Shown here piece after piece: positions 49,751 through 62,544 of a DNA stretch of 64,000 bases (positions are counted from its first letter, which is position 1; each line of letters opens with the position of its first letter). The translations under genes were made by a program, and so were the position numbers. The notes under the pieces were generated by a model. It did no database searches. It was not told the origin of the DNA and was given only the letters and a program-made list of their open reading frames with translations. Source of the stretch: Atrichornis clamosus (taxonomy: Eukaryota > Chordata > Aves > Passeriformes > Menuridae). The stretch lies in assembly GCA_013400975.1 (NCBI GenBank), contig WBMZ01010269.1, positions 148,646 to 212,645 of the forward strand, given 5' to 3'.

Positions 49751-50587
49751 TGTATTGGTGTAATGGTTTAGACCATCATCAGAAGGAAAAAAATGTTGAT
49801 CCATGTATTCTGAAAACTCAGCAAATTACAGTGAGGGATCTAAAGAAAGTTGATTTAGGAGCAAGTGCATAATCTAAAATTTAGCAGTCAGTCAGGAAAT
49901 TAGGTTTATGTGCGCTGTTTCTAACAGTGAATAAAATCTGTCCTGCTGAATAGAGTCACAGAAGTTATATGCAGTGCTTATATCCTGGTTGAGTTTCACC
50001 ATCCTTGTACAAGCCTAAGAACCTGTTTCCAGTAACAGAACAAGGCTGGCAGCACAGGCTGTGCACACATCTGTTTCCAGAAGCATGGCAAGCCGGCAGT
50101 TTGCATCACAAACTGGGTTGCACATGTTCTAGAAAGCCTTGGACACTGATTCTGAAGAGAATTATTATTAAAAAATTATTATGGGTCATTTTGGAATGGT
50201 TTTCAAGTTTAATTTAGTAAGTTACTCCAAAAACAGAAATCGATATAAATTATCAGCAAAAGTAGAGAGACTGAAGTCTTACCATAAAACTTTTTTTACT
50301 ACAGAGGGTGGTGGTGAATTTTGTGGTGAATAGTTTATGCAAAAGTTCTGGTGAGGTTTAATAAAGCTTGTTGGCCACCAGAAGACAGAAAATAGTACAA
50401 CCGGAAAACAAAAATGGATCATTAAGTCTCAGCTGACCTGAAGTTTTGTTTACCTGCCTGAAAAACACGTACATCACATGGAAGATTCATGTTTGGTTAT
50501 ATTTTCCTCTAGTGTTCTGCTAACATCCGAAATACACGATGCATAGCAGCAAGTTTTCCAGGTTGTGAACTGGTGTGAAACCTGAAA

Positions 50588-51090
50588 TGTGTGGAGGGCT
50601 GGGAGCCCTCAAAGCAGGAGCCTTTTGCATTCCCCTGGAGAAGCCAGAGATAAGCTACCTTCCTCTGGGTCAGGGTGAGATCCCAACATGCCTTGTTTCT
50701 TCATGGTGATAGCCTGCACCCTGTTAGCTAATTGGTTTCTACCCCACCCCCTACTTTCCCCATAAAAAGCCCAGCCTTTCCTGAAAGGCAGGGAGTTTTG
50801 GTCTCTGGTCCCTTTCGCAGGGTGCTCGGACAGTAAAGGCGACCTCTGCGGAACTGCCGTGCGAGGCTCCTGTCTCTCTTTCCACGTGTTTGCCTTGGGC
50901 GATTTCACAGAGCTGAGTCACAAGAGGTGAAATCACTTGTAGCAGAGAAGCTGCTACACTTGCTGGACTCTCCTGTCGCCCAGGGAGATCTGCCAGCCCC
51001 CCTGGAAGAGCCGTTCTCTGCGGGATGCTCTCTAACCAGGAAGGTCGCGGCGTGCTGGTGCTGAGCAGCACCGGACTGCCAGCGACAGTG
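50588..51090 (+). mobile_element. Probable solo LTR of an avian endogenous retrovirus
   Basis: A block much richer in GC than its surroundings has the order of an LTR. It has a TGTGGAGGGCTGGG start (about 50588-50590), a TATA-like CCATAAAAAGC near 50760, the variant poly(A) signal AGTAAA at 50832-50837, then a CT-rich R/U5-like region with TGTCTCTCTTTCCACG, ending near AGCGACA at about 51087. No gag, pol or env frames flank it, so it would be a solo LTR. I could not find a convincing target-site duplication; GAAAT at each side is inexact in position. The frame at 50751-51242 on the minus strand is a by-product. It could also be another GC-rich repeat. Confidence 0.55.
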
Positions 51091-54000
51091 GTGTGCAAAA
51101 CACTAGAAATTATTTCAAACAAGGTTATGAGTGTAGATAACACCTGTAAAAAGAGACATGAAACACAGACATTGCAGTGAAAATACATTTTCTTTGCAGG
51201 TTTAGAAAACACAGCTGCAAATTCTATTGTTTTGGGAAACATACACCCTTAGTGCTGATCTATTGTCCTAATTAAAGGCTATAATCTTTATTTCCAAAAC
51301 ATGTAGAAACTCCCACTCACCATGGTGACTAGGGCCACCAAGCATGGGACATAGTACAGTTAACTCCAACACTTTCAGCACTGCACAAGGCATTCACCAG
51401 ACTGGAGTTTAAAATCCTGGTGCCAGCAGATGTCAAAGAACGTTATACACTTGTGACATTATAGTAATTCCATATGTTCATCACATTGGTAGTCAAATGT
51501 GGATTCAGACAGTACCATTCCTCATTAAAAAAATAGTGAATGTAGTCTAATTGTTATAACATTTTTAGGACAAATGCTATTTTTTTCATAATCCTTTTAT
51601 GTGAGTAATTTTTAAATGTTCTTGTTAGATCTACATCAATTTGTGTTCCATTTTTCTGAGCCAGTCTTCTCTTTCGGGGGTCAACTGTCCTATCAATTTG
51701 CTAATGCAAAGAACAGGATAATAGACTTATAACAGTAGTTCCTAACATTTTTCAGTTTGTAAATCTAGTTTTTTTTTTTAATGAGTTGCTTTCTTTTGTT
51801 GAGTCAATACTAGGTATTATCAATAGATATTTCTTGACAATATTTTGTGAATTTCTTAGAAACAGTCCACGGAACAGCAGCAGATACAGTTCACAGTTTG
51901 AGATTACCATTGTAGAGAGAATACTGATAGTATGGATAATAGTACACATAAATCCACAACTCATTTTCATACTAATTCTTGCACCTTGGAAAAAAATCAG
52001 TTCTGCCATGAGGTCTATTGGAAGATCTGATTTCTCCCAGTTTGCAAATTAACTTATACTACAGTCTGGTAAATTGTCTGGTTTGTGTTTTGGTATCTGT
52101 AGCGGTGCTGCTGATTTCCTAGATTGCAGTGTGTTTGCCCTTTTGAATCTATCTCTGCTCTCATGTAATGAAATGATGAATTCCTTCTTTGTATTTGCTG
52201 AAAGTTTATCATAGCCCAATGTTTAGGTGGTAATTGTATAGCAGGATGTGGGAAAGACTTTCCATGTGCTTCTGAGGGGACAGAATTTCATTTCTTAAAT
52301 CATGCTTGGTGTATTCCTGAAGGTATTCACTGACTCAGACAGAATTCTGAGCCTGGAGCAGTAGTGACTGAGTGAGGATCTGTGTAGATAGATCCCTATG
52401 ACAGGAAGTCAAACTGTGGATTATGTGATTCTTCCTGGTTTTTATAGCTTGTGAATTTCAAAATAGATGTATAATATAGAGGAAGAAAGTTAAAGGACCA
52501 TTAATGCCACTCATGTAAAGACGTTGTTCAACATAACATTTAATTACAGGTGAGATTAACTTGTAGGACTTGGACCTGTCAAATTTTACTGATGCTTTTC
52601 TTCCAGGAGGAAATACTGGCTCCAACACTTAGCTTCAGACATGCTACTTTAGATTTCAAGTTTGCTCTGTTCTCTCTTTAAAGTAAATAAAAATTAATAG
52701 TTTGCACAACATTGTGCCATTTGGTTGTTACCAAAGCCCAATGGCACTTTTTACTTTTTGTTCATTGAAAGCTAGAAGTGGGGGAAAAATTGTACTAGCC
52801 ATTCTTTTTTTGACTGATACCGTGAATCTTGAGGTTGCTTCTCATTTTTTCTGTCTTTTGGCAATGAGTTGTAACTATGTTGGGATGAAAGCTTTGAGAG
52901 ACCTGCCTGGGACCCACTGTCTAACAGAGATTGAGTTGGCCAAAGAAATTGTGCTTGTTCCCCTGCTGCCTGCCCATAAGCAGGCAAACTTCCCCTTGAC
53001 CCTACTGAGAGTCACTCATCACTGCAACTCAGGAAACCAAGCAGAAACTTATTGAAGTGCTTTCTAAGTGAGACACTCTTGGGAAGGGCTTGCAAATTCA
53101 AACAATCGAGACCCTACACCTGGACTTATCCTTGTGTGTCTAGCTGGGAATCTTGCCCCTCATCTTACATTAACTTGTTTAGGCATTTCCTAGGAATGCA
53201 AAGTGGTCCTAACATTTGATGAAGAAGTTTAGACAAGTTTCAGGGAGCTAATTATATACATAGAGATAGAACAAAGTGCTGGAAGGAGGCTTATTAAAAA
53301 AAAATTAATATTTCTATAAGTAGTGGATAGGGATTGATTTCTGATGGTTTGGCATGTGGGATTGAATTTCCCGGTATCTCATAAGATACAGGAGACTTGT
53401 AGAAACAATATCATGAAGACCCTCATTCCTCATTCTGAAATTGTCTGAGGAGTTCAAAATTTATTAGGAATGCACGTAAACACATCACACTTGCTTAGGA
53501 GTACTGGGTAACATTTCATAGGAAGGAACTAAAACTTTCAGACTTAAACTCTTGTTTTAAAAACAGCTATCCAAAAATATGCTCTGATGCCCTAACCGTT
53601 TCTACACAAGGCATGATTGAGTACTCTCTGAAAAAGTCAGATCTCCTCTTGTGGTGCCTAGCTCCATAAATATGAAATCTTTGTCTCAAAGCATAACTTA
53701 CATTCACTGATTGATTTTATAGCAAAATATCAAAGCTGAGCTAGTCAGAGAATGCTTATAATAGCATCTGTCCAAGCTTTCCTCCAGATGAAGCATCTGT
53801 CCCCCTGCTGCTGTGTCAGTGTTTATAAAATGTGCTATCACTAGCTCACAAATTATTTTTTTTGTGTAAAATGAAACCAGAAGTCAGTTGTGGTTTAGAT
53901 TATTGTCTCATATATTAATATTAAGCACAATTTCTCAAACAGTGGTAATAAATGAGAATGTTTTGTGCATTGTATACAAGCTTATTGTTAGTGCTGTAAG

Positions 54001-56094
54001 GGGACAGTAACACATTTTTTAAAATTCAGCCTGTGTTCAAATTGCTTAGGATCTTATTATTTCAAAACATCAGAATTGCAGAGATGCTTGTAATGATTAC
54101 TTAGAAACTCTGCTGAAAAAACTATGTTTTTCCTAAGACAAAATTCATTATTGGTCTTTGGCTAGGAGCAACAATATACTGGTAAAGTGTCTACATATTT
54201 TTCCTGACCAATATTAACATACAATTACACAATTTCGTTGAAAAATAATTTTCAACTGATTAAAAAGTCAAACACTTTTCTGATTTTCTCTTTTCCTTCC
54301 CCATTATCTGACATATAATGATGAATTTAGGTTAGTAAAATGAGTGCAAATACAAACTCATTACACAGATATTTTGGAGCATTCATGTTTCTCATTTTAC
54401 CCTTAAAATATAGAAACTGTCACTAGTATGGGTTTCTTCAGTGTTAAAACTCCAAATATGAGTGTGTACAATGTGCACTTTCTCTATACCTAACCTGAAG
54501 GAACAGCCTTATATCCAGCTATTTGATGGAATATCCCGTTCCCTTGCCATGGCAGCAGTGGAGCCATGGCACAGAACTTTATTGTGAAGCTGTGAAAAAT
54601 ACTGTGAAAAATGACATGAGGAGCACAAGATTAACTTTCCTAAATTTCATGAAGGTAAGCTTTGTTCACATCTACAAATTTGTGCTGTGTGACACTGAGA
54701 AGAGGCAGAACGATTGTCTGTCTGAGGCTTAAGGATTGGAGGACTGACAGGAGGTAAATTAATAACTTTGATCTCATGAGGATCCATGAGGGTTTAGTGA
54801 GGACTTAAACACAACTTCCACCTGTCCCGGGAGAGAACTGAGTTTCAGCTTGTGTGCTGTGTCTTGATCTTGTGCTGTTTATCTTGCTCAGTAGAGAAAA
54901 TGATCAGTGATTTCAGTGGGAGTGAGATCTAGTTTCTAATCCTGCTTGTGTTAATTATGAAATGAACTCATGAGGGAGTTAGCTGGATGTAGCATTTTTG
55001 TGCTTCAGCTACAACACCTCACAAGTAGCTTCCATGTTTACATCTGGTATATTAATCTGTAAATATTTCTAGATAACAATCTCTTCTTACATCTTGTTAA
55101 GTTAGTGGAAATGACTATTTTCCTTCCATCCCACAGACCTGAAAAATCAATGAGCATTTAGACTTTAACAGGATTTCCAGAAGATGACTGCCATGGGTAT
55201 CTTTCCTAGTAGCTCACAAGAAGTTTGTCAAACCAGTGAAGAGGATGTATTCAGCTACTTTCTAAGAAACATTCACTCTATGCCACTATAGTTTTCATTA
55301 AAGGTACTGAGCCAGTGACATGAGAAACTTTTTCTCTTGAAATGATCCATTGTCTTCTACATTCTGGAAGACAGCAGAACTCAGCTATTCAACTAAGCCT
55401 TACCTTAGGTTTAACTGGAATCCCTGATCACGCTTCTGTATCTAATTCAAATTGTGAAAAAGAAATCTCAACCCTCTATGACTGCTAAGGATAGATTCTG
55501 AGCCTTGTATCCATTCTAGCAACATGCTTGTTCCAGTGAAGAGAAGCCTCTCCTTAGCAATTAGCCATTTCTCTTAAATGACAATGTCTGTACTTTATGC
55601 TTGTCCCTTCAGTAAGGACTGTCTGAGAAAACAGTTGCTTGAGAAGGAAAGGAGGCTAGACAAAATTAGGAATTTCAAGTCAATTCATGGCATGAAATTT
55701 ATCACCTGGACAAAGAAGTGTCAATCTGGGCTCCAAAATTGAGTATTTCATAACACTGGAACAAATTCACTTTACTTCTTGATTCACCAAATGATGGTTT
55801 TCTTGCTACAAATAAATCATGCTTTTGACCCTCTTTTTCTTTTCCAAGCTTCATTCCATCATGGAACACTAAGTAAAACTATCCCACAAACCTGCCAGTT
55901 TTAAGAGTAGGAGAAGGGCAACAGGCTTGACACAGAGGAAAGGGAGAACAAGGTTTTAGTTCATAGCAAGTCTTGTTTATCTGTGTTAGATGGATCTGGC
56001 CAGACCTCAAATAAAATTAAATGGCATGGCTCAGCATCCCATAATATAGAAAGGGTGGGTGTGCATTGCAGGCAATGTGCTGTTCTTATGATTT

Positions 56095-56980
56095 TGGAGC
56101 TGTTGACTCCCTTGAAGGCAGGGAGGCCCTGAAGAGAGACCCTGACAAATTAAGAGGGCTCGGCAATCACCAGCCATATGAAATTCAACAAGGAAAAATG
56201 CCGGATTCTGCACCTGGTATGGGGAAAATCTGGATGTACAGACAGACCGGGAAATGAGATTCTGGAAAGCAGTGCCACAGAAAGGGACCTGTGGGCCCGG
56301 GTCACTGGCAAGTTGAACACGAGTCAGCAGTGCCCTGGCAGCCAGGAGGGCCATCCCTGTCCTGGGGTGCATCAGGCACAGCATGGCCAGCCGGGCAAGG
56401 GAGGGGATTATCCTGCTCTGCTCTGCACTGGGGCGGCCTCACTTCAAGTCCTGGGGGCAGGTTTGGGCGTCACAATGTAAGAAAGACATTAAACTACTAG
56501 AGAGTGTCCAAAGGAGGGCAGTGAAGATGGTGAAGGACCTTGAGGGGAAGCCGTGTGAGGAGTGTCTGAGGTCACTTGGTCTGTTCAGCCTGGAGGAGAG
56601 GAGACTGAGGGGAGACCTTATTGCAGTCACAACTTCCTTGTGAGGGGAAGAGGAGGGGCAGGCACAGATCTCTTCTCATTGGTGACCAGTGATGGGACCT
56701 GAGGGAATGGCCTGAACTTGCATCAGGAGAGGTTTACGTTGGATATTAGGAAAAGGTTTCTCACCCAGAGAGTGGTTGGGCACGGGAACAGGATCCCCAG
56801 GGAAGTGGTCACAGCATCGACTGTGACAGAGTTCAAGAAGTGTTTGGACAACACTTTCAGTCACATGGTGTGACTCTTGGGATTGGTGCTGTGCAGGGCC
56901 AAGAGCTGGACTCAATTATTCCTGTGGGTCCCTTCTAACTCAGCATATTCTGTGATTCTGTGATTCTGTGATTCTGTGAT
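56095..56980 (+). mobile_element. CR1 LINE, sense, about 0.9 kb 3' portion
   Basis: The copy begins just downstream of the reverse-transcriptase active site, at a LEGREALKRDPDKLRGLG-like segment. It continues through AAAGGGACCTGTGGGCCCGG, TTCAGCCTGGAGGAGAGGAG near 56584 and GGGTCCCTTCTAACTCAG, and ends with four ATTCTGTG octamers (56947-56978). Frames within it are frameshifted relative to each other, so no protein is made. It looks less diverged than the copy at 0.7-2.7 kb, judging by the intact 3' motifs. Confidence 0.93.
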
Positions 56981-59900
56981 ATAACTAGCCAAATGAACCA
57001 AAAGTCTTTGCATACCTCACCACAGTCAGACATGACAATAACTAGCACAATTTAACTGGAGTCTGCCTAGAGGTGGGTCTACCTCACTGCCAGTCTTTGT
57101 TCAATTTTAAGGCAGTTGAGAAAATATAAGCTGAGAGTATGTATTTATGTGCACTTCCAAACCAAGTTTAATGCATGCCATTCTGCAACACCATCAGCAA
57201 ATATTAATGCATTTTGAAACAAATTAAGTTCTGCAGCATCTCAGCAGAATTCAGTGGAAATCATGGATATGGTCTGCACAGAAGCAAAGAATAAGTAGTC
57301 ATGGAAATCACCCAACAGCATGAAATAGAAACCTGGCTTAATTTTGTCCGCTTTGACTTCCTCCCCACCTGCCCGTGTTTACTATATTTCAATCATTAAG
57401 TGGAGCTCAAAAACGCCACCTTTATTCTTGGACAAATTCTAATTTATAGATATTGTATGTGGTTTTCTTAATTCCTGTAAATAGATTTGCTTAAGGAACA
57501 ATAAACACATGAAAATTAATATGAAACCATATTCAGACTATGGAGCACAATTATTCTTTCCCAGACAAAACAAGCTTTGAGAAATCTCATACTAACCTTC
57601 TTCTGAAGGGACAGACTGCTGTTGAACAAAAAGATTCTTTCCAAGACCTTACTTTCTTTCCATACCTTATGTAGAGCTGTTGCCCTAATTTTTCTGTTGT
57701 TGTTCTGTTTGGAATCTTCTAAGATAAATTTTGGAAATACAATTAATTAACTGCTTAGAAACCTGTTTTCATTTGTGCCATGAAGAGCATAGTATATTCT
57801 AAAAGAAATTATGCCAGCTGTGTTGTTATTATACTGATGGTAATCTTTTCCTGTTTTGTGTTTGCTCTTATCTACCAGATCTTCTCCCAGGACACATTTA
57901 GAGAGGTACTCATGCATAGTGTGGGTTTGTTGGGTTTTTTTTTATTACTAGCCTGCCAAGAATTGTCATGTTGTTATAAGGATACAATATACTTCTATGA
58001 GGAACAAAAATCCAGTCTCATCTGAGACCTATGGTTCAGATCTAGCACAGAACCTGACAATTTTCACTACAGTCAGCCTCAGTTTTGATACAAGAACCAC
58101 AGAAATCAAATCTGTATGGAGCCAAGTACAGACTTGTATGAGTATGAGAGAAATATTGTTCCATGTTTGTCCTAAAAGGAGAAAAGCCTATGACATGCAA
58201 GCATTGCTCTGCTAAAGTTATAGTAGTTAACTATAGTTACAGTTTAGTTTAATTGGGACAACACTGAACTCCAGCTCCACAAACTTGTGTTAGAATAAGT
58301 AATTTCATACCTAAGCAGGAACTAAAGTCCATTGTAGTAATAAGGTTCTTTAACTCTTTTCTTGTGTAACAGACAACACATATTATATTTTATTATAATA
58401 ATTAGAACTAGAGAAATATGTTCTAGCCAAAATAAAAGTCAATTAAGTATTATTGTTATTAATCCTATCTGATTATATGATCTGCAGAAATAATGGATAC
58501 ATTCCAAATACCTTAGATGAAAATATTGAAACTTGAAGGAATAAAGTTAACATCTAAATTAGAGGCCTGATTTATAATTTTATAGAATGCCAAGCTGCTA
58601 AACAAAGCCAAATCCAGTGGCGTGCCAGTAAGTTAACAACTTACCACCATGAGAACAACTTCAGATGGATTTATGGTCCCTTTGTCTGAACCTTTTCTCT
58701 TTGAAGATGCCTAACTTGACTCTGCACCATGGGTGGTAGGAGTGTGAGAGAGGGAAAAGGCTCCAGTCACTTTCCTGGTCCCTCTGGCAAGGCAATGGCA
58801 CAACAGCACCAGTAGCCTATAAGGGCTCTCTTCATGTTAGGAAGAAGCAGACAAACCGTCTCCTCTTGTTCTAGTCACAACATTGTGTTCGTAGGGAGTT
58901 GCTTTTTCTCAGCTTGAAATGTTGCAAATAATAAAATGGAGCATTATTTTCTAATCTGAAGTTCTTTGGGAGTGAAGGTAATGTAAAATGTCTTTCTAAC
59001 TGGAAAGAATTATATTTCCTTTTGCTTTTTTAACTATTGGAACACAAGAAAAGAGGAATCATGCTGAAGGAAAAAATAAAGTACAAATAAAAATGGGGAA
59101 AAACCCTCAAGCATTTTACTGGGCAAGTAAATAATTAAAAAAAAAATCAACCCCCTCAAACCAAAACAACCTTCAGTTTCGGAGTCCTTGTGACTTAATT
59201 TGGTATTTTATCTTTCAGCTGGAAACCTCAAAAAATATAACTAGGCGATTTCTCATGGTAACTGTTGGACAAATTCCCCTTTACTAACTGAAAGAACTAA
59301 AGTCAAGTTTTTGACTAATTTTGCTTCACATTTTAAAGATATAGCCAAGCCCTCCTGCTTATATTTCGTACTTCAGCAACACGCACTTGAAGGAGTTATT
59401 CTTGAGTGTACTCTTTCTCGGGAAGTCATTCAAAACTGGTAGGAGGAAAACAGGCATCCTGCCATGAGCCAGCATTGTCCTCTCTCTGCTTTCTACATCT
59501 GGCAGAAATCCCTGCTGCCACTCCCACCCCATCCTATTTTATCTCCCCCTAGAACCTATGTGGAGGGTTGCATTTTTATCATTATGAGACTCAGTTATAT
59601 GAACTTCCTCACTCTACCCAGATTTCTCCTATGAATACTTGCTCACCAGTCTGAAGGCACCTTCTGTGCTCATGCTTGTACACCATTGAGATAACTGCAT
59701 CTATACTGTCTCATGGGGTGTCAGAAACATAATAAAATCATGACAGTACACTGCATTGAGACCTTGAGAGAAAAATCAGTAATAAAAGCATGCTTAGCTA
59801 GCATGTGCATCGTAATTTGTAACAGTCCTGAACAGCAAAATGCACTGGATGAACAAGAGGTACTGTTCTGAATCCATCTAAAGGGTAAAATTCTGGACTT

Positions 59901-62493
59901 TCTCATATATAAAATAATTCCTTTTTTGCACAGCTGTTCTCTGGTGTTTAGAAGTTTGTTTTAGTTAATTCAAACACAGTGTAGACAGAGGTCCTAGAGA
60001 GCTGCTTTAATTTGCAGCACCTGCCCTATTTGCCTTGCCTGTACCTAACTCTCCATAAGCATCTAAAAGTCTGATGTCTGTAAGCTGGGCTCTGGGTAGT
60101 TGACTAGACAATCTCAGTTGTATGGGATGTCCTTGACTCTGCACCCTTCCTCAGCAAGTTCAGGAAAGCTTTAGGGAAATAATTTTGTCCCCTCTTTTAG
60201 GAACCCAACACAAGAAAAATAGGTTTCCTGTCAGCTGTCATAGAGCATATATGATTTTCTCTAACTCTCCATCTATGGAGACTCTCTGACTCTCCAAGAT
60301 ATGTTCCTGGGAAATAATCTGTACTAGTGCCAAAAGGGATTAATCAGTCGAGTAATCAACAATATCAATAACAAAAATAACAACATGGTCACCTTAAACC
60401 CTGATCTCCATGCAAGCTGAAAATCTTCCCTTTTCAGAACATTCAAAGAGTTAAAAAGTACCCAAATAAAACTAAAAATGTGGAAGAGGACAAGTGGCAT
60501 GGAAAATAATTTTCATTTGTAGGAAAAAAAAGAAATTATTCAAACTCTGTTATCCTTACTTTGGCCAGCTAGGGGAATTTTCACTGAGAATTGAAAAAGG
60601 AAAACTTTATTCCCCTTCAAGGCAGATTTTGTTTTTATTAAATAATTCCTTAAAGCTGAACTTAATTGCAGTGCAGAAGAGGTATCTACTCAGAAACACA
60701 AATTTTCTTTACAAAAGTTAGATTTATTTGAGTTTCCAAATTTTTTAAAGCAGAGAAAACATCTCTTTTGGAAAATAATATGGCTTGCTTCTACTTAAAT
60801 CAGGACAGCCTGTTTTCTTGTTTTCATAAGATGTTCAAATGCGTGCCACATATTATAAATTGTTCCTTTTATTCCACAAATATTTCTCTGATTCTGTCTT
60901 TGGCTATCAGAAAATCACAGTATCATGTCAGCAAGAGCATCTCTTTCAAACATTTCAGTGCCATAAGCTTAAGACAGTAGAATGTCCTAGACCTAATTCC
61001 CATGATTCCTACCCTGATCTACACATCCCCTTATTTAACTAAACTTCCTTAAGAGGCTTTGTAGCCACTGATTTTTTTTTTTTTTTCTGTTAAGGGTAAG
61101 CCACCTATGATATAAACTCCTCTGCCTTCTTGCTTTGTCATACCACTTCTGCTCTGTTAGTTCTATAGCCTAGGAGGAAACCAAAGATCAGTTAGGTCAC
61201 TGACATGAATCTTTCCAGATGTTGAAACTAGCAAATACTTTCCTCTTAACTCAGACCTGATATATTTTTTATTCTAGAAAGGACTTATAACTTGTGTGAT
61301 ATTCTGTAGCATAGATAGAATTTACATTTATACTAAGAAGTAGTGCTGAGTAGGTTTCAGAATTATGACTGTTTATAATGTACAACTTTTATGTACAACC
61401 AGTACAGACAAATAGAAACAACCAATTGTATCAGAATGGAAACATTTGTTAGGATTTTTTGGTCATGTTTAGACAACAGGGAAGGTTGTAATTGTTTTCA
61501 TGGCTGTAGGTAAGGCAATTAGATGAGTATAGTTTTAATGTTGCTGCATGTGGCAGCAGCTAGGAAAACATTTAACTTATATAATGCTTTCATCAATTTT
61601 AAAATAAATTTCAGTTTCAATCAGATAGGGTTTGAACCTGTCACCATGATGCACTGATGCACATGCTCCCATTTTCTGTTGTGCTGAGTCAGTTAATCGG
61701 GATCTTATAGGTGACCTTTCTCTGTACCTTGGCAGGTAGTGAGACTGCCAAATGAATGTACCTTTTTGTACCACTTCTGGCTTAAAAATGAAAAATGTGT
61801 TCCTGAGGACATCACCTCTCACTCTACTCTTCCATTTCAAGTAAATGCTTTTTGTTTGGAACTATTATGAGAACACTGCTCCTTCTCAGTCTTTCCAAAT
61901 GAGAACCACATGCTGGTAACTTGGGATCTCTCAGAGAACAGCAGTGCAGTTTCTGATACATGATTCTGGCTGTTTGCATTGACAGCTACCTCAAGGGAAG
62001 TAATGAAAAACTCAGAATGACAACTGTTCTATTACAGATATTATCATCTTGGGAAACAGGTTGGAGAAGAACATAATGAACAAAAGTAATATTACCTCGC
62101 CTTCTATTAAATGACTCTTTTCCTCATGAGCAACCAAAACATATTAAGCCAACATAAACTGTGACAATAATTTATATTCCCAAGTAGATAGAGTATGCAG
62201 CTAGAGGTGAGACTTAGATTTGTTTCATAAATAGAGAAGGGACAGGATTACTAAGATGCATGTGTTTTATTTCAATTCTGACCTGCAGTGGGACTCAGGG
62301 CTTCTAATTTTTACCTTCTTGAGTTTGAATTTGCACACCTATTGCCAAAATTCTGTCTCCCAAAATTCCATCCTCATTCCCACCTTCCCCAAAATCATGC
62401 AAAAATGCCAAGCATTGGTATCATGTACAGATGACAAAAACCAGGAAATACTGTGATTGAGGTTGGTATGTAACCTGTTATTCTGACATTCTT

Positions 62494-62544
62494 AAATGTC
62501 ATTATTATATAAATGTCATTATTGTATAAATGTCACTATTATAG
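62494..62544. repeat. Three tandem copies of a 17-base unit
   Basis: AAATGTCATTATTATAT (62494-62510) is followed directly by AAATGTCATTATTGTAT (62511-62527) and AAATGTCACTATTATAG (62528-62544). Adjacent copies differ by one to three bases. Confidence 0.95.

Noticed and set aside
50751..51242. 163-residue minus strand open frame
   Set aside because: It is antisense to the LTR-like block. GC-rich sequence has few stops by chance, and no domain is visible.
52702..53055. 117-residue + strand frame
   Set aside because: No signature, overlapped by a minus-strand frame, and no splice context.
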